Origin: Pseudomonadota bacterium
Lineage (GTDB): Bacteria; Pseudomonadota; Alphaproteobacteria; Rhizobiales; Xanthobacteraceae
Direction of reading: 5' to 3'
Length of the DNA: 10,071 bases
NCBI GenBank assembly: GCA_023390955.1
Contig: JAEWBW010000344.1
Span: 1-10,071, forward strand
Shown here: positions 1 through 6,431 of the stretch, in pieces
Layout of the letters: each line of letters opens with the position of its first letter
Position numbering within the stretch: the first letter of the stretch is position 1
Made by a program: the position numbers and the translations under genes
Notes under the pieces: generated by a model
The model's database searches: none
Seen by the model: the letters and a program-made list of their open reading frames with translations, nothing else
Told to the model about the DNA's origin: nothing

Positions 1-1150
1 CCATCGGGCGCAGCGTACGCAGGTCGATCACCTCGGCCTCGATGCCGTCCTTGGCGAGCTCGTCGGCAGCCTTCAGCGCGTAGGTCATGCCGTTCGACCA
101 GGAGATGATGGTGACGTGACCACCGGCGCGCACCACGCGCGCCTTGCCGATCGGGATCACGAAATCGGCCAGCTTCGGCACTTCGCCGGTGTGACCGTAG
201 AGCATCTCGTTCTCGAGGAAGATCACCGGATTGGGATCGCGGATCGCGGCCTTCAACAGCCCCTTGGCATCGGCGGCCGAGTACGGTGCGACGACCTTGA
301 GGCCCGGAACGTTCGAGTACCAGGCCGAATAATCCTGGCTGTGCTGCGCACCGACGCGTGACGCGGCACCGTTCGGTCCGCGGAACACGATCGAGCAGCC
401 CATCTGGCCGCCGGACATATAGAGCGTCTTGGCGGCCGAATTGATGATCTGGTCGATCGCCTGCATGGCGAAGTTGAAGGTCATGAATTCGACGATCGGC
501 TTCAGGCCGGCCATGCCTGCGCCAACGCCGACGCCGGCAAAGCCGTGCTCGGTGATCGGCGTGTCGATCACGCGCCTTGCGCCGAACTCCTGCAGCAGGC
601 CCTGCGTCACCTTGTAGGCGCCCTGATATTCAGCGACTTCCTCGCCCATGACGAAGACGTCCTGGTCGCGACGCATTTCCTCGGCCATGGCATCGCGCAG
701 CGCTTCGCGAATCGTCTGCGTCACCATCTCGGTTCCGGCAGGCACTTCAGGATCGGGCTCGGCAGGCGCCGACTTCGGTGCCGCGGGCACCTTTGCTGCG
801 GGCGCCTCGGCCTTGGTCTCGCCCTTGGCTGCAGCAGGCGGCGCGGACTCCGCGGCCTTCTCCTGCTTGGCGGGCGCCGGCGCCTTGTCGAGATCGGCCG
901 CACTCTCGCCGTCGGCCAGAATGGTCGCGATCGGCGTGTTGACGGCGACGTCGGCGGTGCCTTCGGGGATCAGGATCTTGCCGAGCGTCCCCTCGTCGGT
1001 CGCCTCGACCTCCATCGTAGCCTTGTCGGTCTCGATCTCGGCGATGACGTCGCCCGACTTGATCTGCTCGCCTTCTTTTTTAAGCCATTTGGCGAGGTTG
1101 CCCTTTTCCATCGTGGGCGACAGCGCGGGCATCAGCACTTGAATTGGCAT
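1..1150 (-). CDS. pdhB: Pyruvate dehydrogenase E1 component subunit beta with N-terminal lipoyl domain (partial, 3' end outside window)
   Basis: This is the beta subunit of the E1 heterotetramer that decarboxylates pyruvate with thiamine diphosphate in the cytoplasmic pyruvate dehydrogenase complex. The reading frame is open from the ATG at 1150 to the window edge (383 codons). Residues 1-80 are a biotinyl/lipoyl domain with the lipoylation motif ETDKA, modified lysine K43. Residues about 85-138 are an Ala/Pro/Lys linker. From about 140 the transketolase pyrimidine-binding domain begins (TIREALRDAM, VFVMGEEVAEYQGAYKVT, TPITEHGFAG, EFMTFNFAMQAID), running into the C-terminal transketolase domain (VIDLRTLRPM), where the window ends. 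A lipoyl domain on E1 beta is known from alphaproteobacteria. GGAG (1156-1159) lies 5 bases before the ATG. pdhA ends 29 bases upstream on the same strand, so the two are surely one operon; pdhC (E2) would be expected next, outside the window. Confidence 0.97.
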   Translation of the reverse strand, partial: MPIQVLMPALSPTMEKGNLAKWLKKEGEQIKSGDVIAEIETDKATMEVEATDEGTLGKILIPEGTADVAVNTPIATILADGESAADLDKAPAPAKQEKAAESAPPAAAKGETKAEAPAAKVPAAPKSAPAEPDPEVPAGTEMVTQTIREALRDAMAEEMRRDQDVFVMGEEVAEYQGAYKVTQGLLQEFGARRVIDTPITEHGFAGVGVGAGMAGLKPIVEFMTFNFAMQAIDQIINSAAKTLYMSGGQMGCSIVFRGPNGAASRVGAQHSQDYSAWYSNVPGLKVVAPYSAADAKGLLKAAIRDPNPVIFLENEMLYGHTGEVPKLADFVIPIGKARVVRAGGHVTIISWSNGMTYALKAADELAKDGIEAEVIDLRTLRPM

Positions 1151-1179
1151 ATCAACTCCAAGGAAAAGCTTGCGCGCGA

Positions 1180-2202
1180 TTAGCGGTAAACGTCGGTCCA
1201 GAGCTCGGAAGCATCCGGCTCGGGATCATTCTGGGCGAAGTCTGCGGACGCATTGACGATGTCGCGCACCTCGGCGTCGATCGCCTTCAGCTCCTGCTCG
1301 CTGACCTTGGCCGCGAGCAGACGATTGCGCACCTGCTCGATCGGGTCCTGGTCGTGGCGAACCTTCTCGACCTCCTCGCGCGTGCGGTATTTGGCGGGGT
1401 CGGACATCGAGTGGCCGCGATAGCGATAGGTCTGCATTTCCAGGATCATCGGACCCTTGCCGGCGCGGCACCAAGCCACCGCCTCGTCGCCCGCTGCCTT
1501 CACCGCGCGCACGTCCATGCCGTCGACCTGGTGGCCGGGGATGTTGAAGGACAGGCCGCGCTTGGAGAAATCCTGCTGGGCGGAGGCACGCGACACCGCG
1601 GTGCCCATGGCGTAGCGGTTGTTCTCGATCACGTAGATCACCGGCAGCTTCCAGAGCTCCGCCATGTTGAAGCTCTCATAGACCTGGCCCTGATTGGCGG
1701 CGCCGTCGCCGAAATAGGTGACGCTGACGAAGTCGTTACCGCGATAGCGATTGGCGAACGCAAGGCCGGTGCCGAGCGAGACCTGGGCCGCGACGATGCC
1801 GTGGCCGCCGTAAAACTTCTTCTCCACGCTGAACATGTGCATGGAGCCGCCCTTGCCCTTGGAATAGCCGCCGCGGCGTCCGGTGAGCTCGGCCATCACG
1901 CCGTTGGCTTCCATGCCAGTGGCGAGCATGTGGCCGTGATCGCGGTAGCCGGTGATGACCTGGTCGCCGTCCTTCAGCGCCATCTGCATGCCGACCACTA
2001 CGGCCTCCTGGCCGATATAGAGGTGGCAGAAACCGCCGATCGCACCCATGCCGTAAAGCTGGCCGGCCTTCTCCTCGAACCGCCGGATCAGGAGCATGTC
2101 GCGGAGCGCTTTCAGCTCCTGCTCCTTGGTGAATTCCGGGGGCGAGCCGCCGTTGGTCTTGTCCTGTGCAGCGCCTGCGGCGGCTTTCTTGGGTGCGGCC
2201 AT
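1180..2202 (-). CDS. pdhA: Pyruvate dehydrogenase E1 component subunit alpha
   Basis: This is the alpha subunit of the pyruvate dehydrogenase E1 heterotetramer, which binds thiamine diphosphate and carries out the decarboxylation half-reaction. It is 340 residues, the usual length. After a short Ala/Lys-rich N-terminus, the E1 domain starts near residue 25 (LLIRRFEEKAGQLYGMG, GFCHLYIGQEA, GYRDHGHMLA). The ThDP/Mg motif runs from GDG (165-167) to NN (194-195). The phosphorylation-loop sequence YRYRGHSMSDP lies at 259-269, typical of the heterotetrameric mitochondrial-like E1 alpha. The TAA stop is 29 bases ahead of pdhB on the same strand. The start ATG is preceded only by a modest GGAA. The 207-base gap upstream (2203-2409) is the likely site of the pdh operon promoter. 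Confidence 0.97.
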   Translation of the reverse strand: MAAPKKAAAGAAQDKTNGGSPPEFTKEQELKALRDMLLIRRFEEKAGQLYGMGAIGGFCHLYIGQEAVVVGMQMALKDGDQVITGYRDHGHMLATGMEANGVMAELTGRRGGYSKGKGGSMHMFSVEKKFYGGHGIVAAQVSLGTGLAFANRYRGNDFVSVTYFGDGAANQGQVYESFNMAELWKLPVIYVIENNRYAMGTAVSRASAQQDFSKRGLSFNIPGHQVDGMDVRAVKAAGDEAVAWCRAGKGPMILEMQTYRYRGHSMSDPAKYRTREEVEKVRHDQDPIEQVRNRLLAAKVSEQELKAIDAEVRDIVNASADFAQNDPEPDASELWTDVYR

Positions 2203-2409
2203 GGGAATTCCGGGTCAGAGAAAACTAAGTCCTCTCTAACCCAACTCAAACGCAGGCGAAAGCACTGCGGCGACGCGGCGCAAGTTTCGTTATGCCGCAC
2301 TGCAGCGATGCCGAAATTTTGCAAAATCTTTAGCCGCGATCAGGCAACAATTTTCTGCGCGCGCGTTGAACAAACGGATTCGTGAGCGCGTTGTGGAAGC
2401 TGCCATGCG
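2203..2409. other. Intergenic region upstream of pdhA, probable pdh promoter region
   Basis: This 207-base gap separates the stop of the DUF1963 gene from the pdhA start, and both are on the minus strand. It is clearly more AT-rich than the flanking genes, especially 2311-2360. It holds the palindrome at 2316-2327, described separately. I see no convincing intrinsic terminator for the upstream gene and no unambiguous -35/-10 pair, though TTG-rich candidates occur on the minus strand around 2345-2355. I see no small ORF with a good ribosome binding site. Confidence 0.5.
2316..2327. promoter_or_regulatory. Perfect 12-base palindrome ATTTTGCAAAAT upstream of pdhA
   Basis: ATTTTGCAAAAT is self-complementary over all 12 bases and lies about 115 bases upstream of the pdhA start codon. 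It contains TTTGCAAA, the core bound by ScfR/RamB-family regulators (RamB in corynebacteria, PccR in Rhodobacter), which control acetate and short-chain acyl-CoA metabolism. Only one copy is present, whereas I recall PccR sites as paired TTTGCAAA elements, and no regulator gene is nearby. Role as an operator is inference. Confidence 0.35.
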
Positions 2410-4164
2410 CTAGTGACATTCGACCGTCATTTTGACGGCCGACCAATTGCGGCTGAGCAGGTCGTCAGGTCCGATCCAGAACTGATAGACGCCGTTGTCC
2501 CCGAACGACCAGCCCATGAGGTCGTCATAGGTCAGCTGCAGCAGCATGATATTGCCCTCTTCGCGCATGGCGCAGGAATCACCCTGGATCTCCACGCCCC
2601 AGCCGAACATCTGGTGCCAGAGTTCGGGCGGCAGCAAATAGTCGCGATTGATGAGGTCGCGCACCTCTTCGGGAAGCGCGGCATAGGCGCGGTCCGGCCC
2701 GGTCGCCATCGCACGCAACGTGCTGCTTTCGAGGTCCGGCAAGCGAGCGGGCACAATAAAGCGCGCGAAGTCGCCGAATTCCTCGTCGGCCCGCGCCAGC
2801 GCGTCTTTCAAACACGTGACGTCGGCCGCTGTCATCTCGGTCCAGGGATCGCGCCCCGCGACCCACGCCGCCGTCTCTGCCGCAAATGCGCTGAATGCAT
2901 TTTCGGCCGGCAGCCGCCCGGCAAGCCTGGCCTCATTCGCAGCGATCCGCGCCTCGACCACCCCGACCTCCTGGGCCCTGCTGTTAACAAGCCGACGCAG
3001 CCCGGCAAATGTCCCGCTCGGCCGCAGAGACGCGAGCAACTGGCGATCCGTCTCCAGCCTCTCCCGGTCGAATTTTGAAGCGCGCGGCGGACCGAGGCGC
3101 ACCGCCTCCGTGAGGCCCTTTGCGAAGGCGAGCGCCGAATGCCACCACACCGGCCGCGGCGCCCGCTTCCGATCGATCAGCTCGCGGACCGATGCGGGAA
3201 GCGCTGCATATTCGGCGGTGCCGGCTGCGGGCAGCGCCTTGAACATCTGCTTCCTGAGATAGTCGAGATCGAATGTCCCGTGATTGAAGTGAATCGCGGC
3301 GAATTCCGCGTTGCGCGCCCAGCGCGATGCGAGCTGCTCGAGTTCGTCGGCACTCATGAGGGCCCAGGGCTCGCGCCCGCTGCAAAAGGCCGACATCTCG
3401 GCCGCGAAGTCACGCAAGAGCGGCGTCAGCCGGTGGATCGTGGCGATCTTGTTCTGGTAGAGGTCGAGAACGTTTCTCGCTTTCTGAACCTCGGCGGGAC
3501 CTTTGGATTGCGCCTCTTCCACCTTCTTCAGCGCGTAGTCCAGCGAACCCTGTTCGCGCTGGATCAGGTTCGGGACCTCGCGCAGCGCCCTGTCGAGCCA
3601 GGCCGCATAGTGGATGGCAATTTGCCACCAATCCGGAATCGCGGGACCGGCGAAGGCCTGCTCCGGCGACAGATAGCATTCGCGTCTCGGATGGTATTTC
3701 TCGACAGCGCGGACCTGCGCAGCCCGATAGGCGTCGACGCGATCGGGGATCGGCGCAAGATCGAGCGCGGATATCCGGACCGGCCAATAAGGAAACAGGG
3801 GCCGGCCGTCGAGATCGCGATGCCAGTCCCTTGCTCCCCCGAACTTGGCCAGGTCCGGCGTGTCGGCGGGCGGCTCGGCAGGCATCGTGCCCTGCCCGCC
3901 CGGGACATGGATCACGGCGCCTTCGCGTCCGATGAAGAAAGCCAGCGATCCTTCAGTGGGAAGCGGCGTGCCGTTGGCGGCGCCGGCGACATCGGCAAGA
4001 TCGATCTGCGCGACGAAGTGCAGCGGCTCGCCACCATCGTCCCTCGGCCACGGCGTAGCGCCGAGCCGCGGCGCACCGCCGAGCCAGCTGGTGGTGCCGG
4101 ACCAGTCGACGCCGGCCTGACGCGGGCGGCGCGAAACGAGAAGTGTCGGAAAGCTGTCGGTCAA
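2410..4164 (-). CDS. DUF1963 (YwqG-like) family protein with a large duplicated helical insertion
   Basis: The biochemical function is unknown. It is 584 residues if started at the TTG at 4164, which has GGGAG (4172-4176) 7 bases upstream; a TTG at 4191 would add 9 residues but has no such site. The N-terminal part (about 20-140: TSWLGGAPRLG, WPRDDGGEPLHFVAQIDLAD, GSLAFFIG) and the C-terminal part (about 514-580: ELWHQMFGWGVEIQGD, NIMLLQLTYDD, GVYQFWIGPDDL) match DUF1963 style, whose members are usually about 250-300 residues. Between them lie about 340 extra, mostly helical, charged residues made of two related units: W179-W180 to R332 and W340-W341 to R507. Each unit carries FAAExxA...GRxPW followed 66-67 residues later by YAALPxxVRxLIxR. 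No signal peptide or membrane segment is seen. ftsB lies 80 bases upstream and pdhA 207 downstream, same strand; cotranscription with ftsB is possible. Family call is from pattern recognition. Confidence 0.8.
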   Translation of the reverse strand: MTDSFPTLLVSRRPRQAGVDWSGTTSWLGGAPRLGATPWPRDDGGEPLHFVAQIDLADVAGAANGTPLPTEGSLAFFIGREGAVIHVPGGQGTMPAEPPADTPDLAKFGGARDWHRDLDGRPLFPYWPVRISALDLAPIPDRVDAYRAAQVRAVEKYHPRRECYLSPEQAFAGPAIPDWWQIAIHYAAWLDRALREVPNLIQREQGSLDYALKKVEEAQSKGPAEVQKARNVLDLYQNKIATIHRLTPLLRDFAAEMSAFCSGREPWALMSADELEQLASRWARNAEFAAIHFNHGTFDLDYLRKQMFKALPAAGTAEYAALPASVRELIDRKRAPRPVWWHSALAFAKGLTEAVRLGPPRASKFDRERLETDRQLLASLRPSGTFAGLRRLVNSRAQEVGVVEARIAANEARLAGRLPAENAFSAFAAETAAWVAGRDPWTEMTAADVTCLKDALARADEEFGDFARFIVPARLPDLESSTLRAMATGPDRAYAALPEEVRDLINRDYLLPPELWHQMFGWGVEIQGDSCAMREEGNIMLLQLTYDDLMGWSFGDNGVYQFWIGPDDLLSRNWSAVKMTVECH

Positions 4165-4244
4165 AGCGAGGCTCCCTGCACGATCGCGCAAGCTGATCGC
4201 ACAGTTCCTCTAAAACCGGTTTAATTGCGTTATGTGGAGTTGAT

Positions 4245-4562
4245 CTAGTTCTGGTTGTTGACCCGCACCAGATCGTGCGGATTGACGTAGTCGAGCTGGA
4301 AGCGTGCCCGCTCGTCCAGCATGTCCGGGTCGATCTTGTCGGTGCGCAGCAACGACACCCTCTGATCGGCCTTGGCCCGTTCGCGCTTGAGCTGTTCCAA
4401 TTCGCTCGTCAGCGCAATGATCTCCTGGTCCAGCTCCTGCCGCGCGTTGAGGCCGTATTTGCCGGTGTAGGCGTTGACCCCGAAATAGCCGACGATCCCG
4501 GCGGCCATCATATAGAGGGCAAGGCCGGTCAGAATCGATTTCAGGCGGGCGCGTGAGACCAT
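4245..4562 (-). CDS. ftsB: FtsB/DivIC-type septum formation initiator
   Basis: This is a small bitopic membrane protein of the divisome, which in its family bridges FtsL and FtsQ during septum formation. It is 105 residues when started at the ATG at 4562. A short basic N-terminus (MVSRARLK) is followed by one membrane segment (about 9-30), then YTGKYGL, a periplasmic coiled coil (about 40-73, rich in E, L, K and Q), and the C-terminal DivIC-like stretch DPDMLDERARFQLDYVNP. An in-frame ATG at 4625 would add 21 residues, but it lies inside the palindromic repeat at 4619-4649 and the extension is not family-like, so I reject it. No strong Shine-Dalgarno precedes 4562. Its location between eno and pdhA is conserved in rhizobia. 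A CtrA-like site sits just upstream. Confidence 0.9.
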   Translation of the reverse strand: MVSRARLKSILTGLALYMMAAGIVGYFGVNAYTGKYGLNARQELDQEIIALTSELEQLKRERAKADQRVSLLRTDKIDPDMLDERARFQLDYVNPHDLVRVNNQN

Positions 4563-4583
4563 CTTGGGAAGATGGTGCAGGTT

Positions 4584-4600
4584 GGTTAAGGGAGCGCTAA
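4584..4600 (-). promoter_or_regulatory. CtrA-like binding site TTAG-N7-TTAACC upstream of ftsB
   Basis: Read on the minus strand, the sequence is TTAG, seven bases, then TTAACC, ending 21 bases before the ftsB start codon. The consensus for the alphaproteobacterial cell-cycle regulator CtrA is TTAA-N7-TTAA(C), so this differs at one position in the first half. A cell-division gene is a plausible CtrA target. Regulation is inferred from the motif alone. Confidence 0.4.
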
Positions 4601-4618
4601 TTTTTGGGGCGGCCGTGC

Positions 4619-4649
4619 CCGTCATGCCCGGCCTTGCGCCGGGTGACGG
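4619..4649. repeat. REP-like palindromic element between the FMN reductase and ftsB
   Basis: CCGTCA (4619-4624) pairs with TGACGG (4644-4649), and CCCGGC (4627-4632) pairs with GCCGGG (4638-4643), with a 2-base bulge (TG, 4625-4626) and loop CTTGC. Palindromes opening with CCGTCAT and carrying a CCCGGC/GCCGGG stem are common intergenic repeats in Bradyrhizobium genomes. It lies 7 bases past the reductase stop and could stabilise the mRNA end or aid termination, but no U-tract follows on either strand. Only one copy is visible here, so its repeat status rests on recall. Confidence 0.5.
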
Positions 4650-4656
4650 AGAGCGA

Positions 4657-5208
4657 TCAGCCCTGGTTCTTGGCGACGTGCGCCGCGAAGGCGTCGATGT
4701 ACTGCTGGAGCACGGTCTTGAGCGCGTCCTTGGTCAGATTGCCGGCCGCGTCGAAGGCGTCGCCGACGCCGTTCAGGTAGATTTCCGGCTGCTGCAGGAT
4801 CGGCCCGGCAATGCCCGGCAGGATGTTCTGCAGGTGCTTTGCGGCGCTGACGCCGCCGAGCGGACCAGGCGAGTTCGAGACGATGCCGACCGGCTTGCCG
4901 AGGAACGAGCTCTTGCCATAGGGGCGCGAGGCGACGTCGATGGCGTTCTTCAGCGCGCCCGGGATCGAGCGGTTGTATTCGGGGGTGATGAACAGGACGC
5001 CGTTCGACTTCTGCAGCTTTTCGCGGAAGGCCAGCCAGTCGGCCGGAGGCGCGGCTTCCAGGTCCTGGTTGAAGAAGGAGATGCCGGCCGGCGTCACCAC
5101 GTCGAGCGAGAGTGAGCTCGGGGCGAGCTTGGCGAAGGCGTTGGCGATCTTGAGCGAGAAGCTTTCCTTGCGCAGGCTGCCGGCGATGGTGACGATGTTA
5201 TAGGCCAT
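4657..5208 (-). CDS. NADPH-dependent FMN reductase family protein (flavodoxin-like fold)
   Basis: This is a cytoplasmic flavoprotein of the NADPH-dependent FMN reductase/chromate-quinone reductase family, which uses NAD(P)H to reduce bound FMN and then quinones, azo dyes or metals; the true substrate cannot be read from sequence. It is 183 residues, a normal length. The FMN phosphate loop GSLRKESFS is at 10-18, and the family hallmark TPEYNRSIPGALKNAID at 75-91. GKPVGIVSNSPGPLGG (105-119) is the third flavin-site segment. The start ATG at 5208 has GAGGA about 5 bases upstream; the in-frame ATG at 5247 would add an atypical basic leader and is rejected. The preceding MBL gene has its own terminator, so this gene probably has its own promoter, in which a 28-base palindrome lies. 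Confidence 0.93.
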   Translation of the reverse strand: MAYNIVTIAGSLRKESFSLKIANAFAKLAPSSLSLDVVTPAGISFFNQDLEAAPPADWLAFREKLQKSNGVLFITPEYNRSIPGALKNAIDVASRPYGKSSFLGKPVGIVSNSPGPLGGVSAAKHLQNILPGIAGPILQQPEIYLNGVGDAFDAAGNLTKDALKTVLQQYIDAFAAHVAKNQG

Positions 5209-5231
5209 GGTGTCCTCGAGACTTGAGCGGG

Positions 5232-5248
5232 AGTGCCGGGGCGGCACT
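5232..5248. promoter_or_regulatory. Short inverted repeat in the reductase leader
   Basis: AGTGCC (5232-5237) and GGCACT (5243-5248) form a perfect 6-bp stem with a 5-base loop, 23-40 bases ahead of the FMN reductase start codon. It may form a leader hairpin or be a protein site. It is short and could be chance in GC-rich DNA. Confidence 0.25.
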
Positions 5249-5260
5249 TAATCGATCCGG

Positions 5261-5288
5261 GCCAGTAGATGCAAGTGCATGAACTGGC
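5261..5288. promoter_or_regulatory. 28-base interrupted palindrome, candidate operator of the FMN reductase gene
   Basis: Outer arms GCCAGT (5261-5266) and ACTGGC (5283-5288) and inner arms ATGCA (5269-5273) and TGCAT (5276-5280) share one centre at 5274/5275. Eleven of 14 base pairs match; the mismatches are the two positions between the arms and the central one. It lies 52-80 bases upstream of the reductase ATG and downstream of the terminator of the preceding gene, which is where a promoter is expected. This form fits a dimeric repressor such as TetR, HxlR or MarR type, but no regulator gene is present in the window. Confidence 0.45.
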
Positions 5289-5329
5289 AAGATTTGGAAA
5301 CGCAGCGTTCGCGAAATTGACCGTCGCCC

Positions 5330-5359
5330 AAAACAATCGGGCCGCCAAGGGGCGGCCCG
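5330..5359 (-). terminator. Rho-independent terminator of the MBL hydrolase gene
   Basis: On the minus strand, CGGGCCGCC and GGCGGCCCG (5338-5346 with 5351-5359) form a 9-bp perfect stem with a 4-base loop, followed by ATTGTTTTG. It starts 27 bases past the TGA of the MBL gene. This separates the MBL gene from the reductase transcript. Confidence 0.8.
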
Positions 5360-5386
5360 CTCTTTCGTACGAAACTGAAGCTCCGC

Positions 5387-6385
5387 TCAGAGCGTCGGAT
5401 TCCAGAGCGAGGGGATCAGGCGATACTTCGCGCCGTCCTTCTCGACATGGCCGACCGAGGGGAAGGTAAAGTGGAAGCCGACCACGGTCGCCTTCTCTGC
5501 CGCAGCCATGTCCAGGAATTTGTGGCGGGTCGCCTGCGCCATTGCGGGGTCGTTGTCGAACGCGACGTGCCAATCCGGATTGCGCAGGAAGAACTCCGGA
5601 ATGTTGGTAACGTCGGACTGAACCAGGACCTTTGCATCGCCTGACGCAACCGCGAACGAGGTGTGGCCGGGCGTGTGGCCCGGGGTTGCGATCGAGGTGA
5701 TGCCGGGCGCGACTTCCTTGCCCCAGTCGTACTTCGTGACCTTCGATTCAAGACCGGCAAAAGTCTTTTTCACATTGGCGAAGTAGTTCTTCATCATCGC
5801 GTTGGACTCGGCCTTGGCGGCGTTCTCCTCGCTGGTCCAGAACTCCCAGTCCTTCACCGGCACCATGATCTCGGCATTTGGGAAAGCGAGCCCGCCGTCG
5901 GCGAGGCGAATGCCGTTGGTGTGGTCGGGATGCAGATGCGACAGCAGCACGACATCGATGTTCTTCGGGTCGACGCCGGCAGCCTGAAGGTTCTGCAGCG
6001 TGCGACCGACCGCACCCTTGCTCGGCTCGAGATTGGCGACGCCGTTGCCGGTGTCGATCAGCACCAGCTTGCTGCCGGTGTTGATGAGCTGCGGGTTGAA
6101 CGGCACCGTGACCATGCCCTTCGGCATGTAGGACGCCTCGCCCGCGGCGAGCGCCTCGTCCTTCGGAATGTTGGTGACGAACTTCTCCGGCATCGGGAAT
6201 GTGCGCGCACCATCATTGATCGAGGTGCACTCGATGCTGCCGACCTTGTAGCGATAGAAGCCCGGCGCCTGGGCGCCGGTTTGCGGCACTGCGGCATTGG
6301 CCGGCGTCACGTCCAGTCGCAGGGCGGAGGCAGCACCGATGGCGGCGGCGCCTGCGAGCAAATGGCGGCGATTGAGATCTGTCAT
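5387..6385 (-). CDS. Tat-exported metallo-beta-lactamase-fold hydrolase
   Basis: This 332-residue protein is probably a periplasmic dinuclear zinc hydrolase of the MBL fold; the substrate is not evident (lactonase-like, phosphodiesterase-like or other). The N-terminus MTDLNRRHLLAGAAAIG is a twin-arginine signal with a hydrophobic stretch and a likely cleavage after ANA (residue 31). The metal motif SHLHPDH gives H150, H152, D154 and H155; further candidates are H237 and H241 (TPGHTPGHTSF), D258 (QSDVTN) and H305 (GFHFTF). The domain spans about 45-310. AGGGGA (6393-6398) lies 7 bases before the ATG, supporting this start. It ends in a clear terminator, and the upstream 111 bases carry three inverted repeats, so it is probably its own transcription unit or a regulated distal gene of the enolase operon. 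Export makes a role in central metabolism unlikely. Confidence 0.93.
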   Translation of the reverse strand: MTDLNRRHLLAGAAAIGAASALRLDVTPANAAVPQTGAQAPGFYRYKVGSIECTSINDGARTFPMPEKFVTNIPKDEALAAGEASYMPKGMVTVPFNPQLINTGSKLVLIDTGNGVANLEPSKGAVGRTLQNLQAAGVDPKNIDVVLLSHLHPDHTNGIRLADGGLAFPNAEIMVPVKDWEFWTSEENAAKAESNAMMKNYFANVKKTFAGLESKVTKYDWGKEVAPGITSIATPGHTPGHTSFAVASGDAKVLVQSDVTNIPEFFLRNPDWHVAFDNDPAMAQATRHKFLDMAAAEKATVVGFHFTFPSVGHVEKDGAKYRLIPSLWNPTL

Positions 6386-6407
6386 GGCGAGGTCCCCTTC
6401 TAAGCCC

Positions 6408-6424
6408 AGCGGATTTTTTCCGCT
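6408..6424. repeat. Inverted repeat with T5/A5 loop in the MBL gene leader
   Basis: AGCGGA (6408-6413) and TCCGCT (6419-6424) form a perfect 6-bp stem around five Ts (five As on the minus-strand transcript). It lies 10 bases upstream of the MBL gene's Shine-Dalgarno and would fold in the mRNA leader. Confidence 0.4.
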
Positions 6425-6431
6425 TTGATTG

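Noticed and set aside
545..1183. Plus-strand open frames opposite pdhB, rich in Gly/Leu/Arg
   Set aside because: They mirror the Ala/Pro linker of E1 beta and are not coding.
1144..2385. A 413-codon plus-strand open frame opposite pdhA
   Set aside because: Antisense shadow of pdhA, with low-complexity composition and no family resemblance.
2424..2450. CCGTCA-TTT-TGACGG inverted repeat near the end of the DUF1963 gene as a terminator
   Set aside because: It lies inside the coding sequence just before the stop and has no U-tract, so it is probably codon-driven chance.
3139..4224. A 361-codon plus-strand open frame opposite the DUF1963 gene
   Set aside because: The minus-strand frame carries the recognisable DUF1963 ends and internal repeats; the plus frame is arginine/proline-rich shadow.
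4213..4224. AAACCGGTTT palindrome between ftsB and the DUF1963 gene
   Set aside because: Ten bases only, with no extension beyond the core; not enough to call an operator.
5209..5247. Upstream in-frame start for the FMN reductase
   Set aside because: The extra 13 residues are atypical for the family and the ATG at 5208 has the better ribosome binding site.
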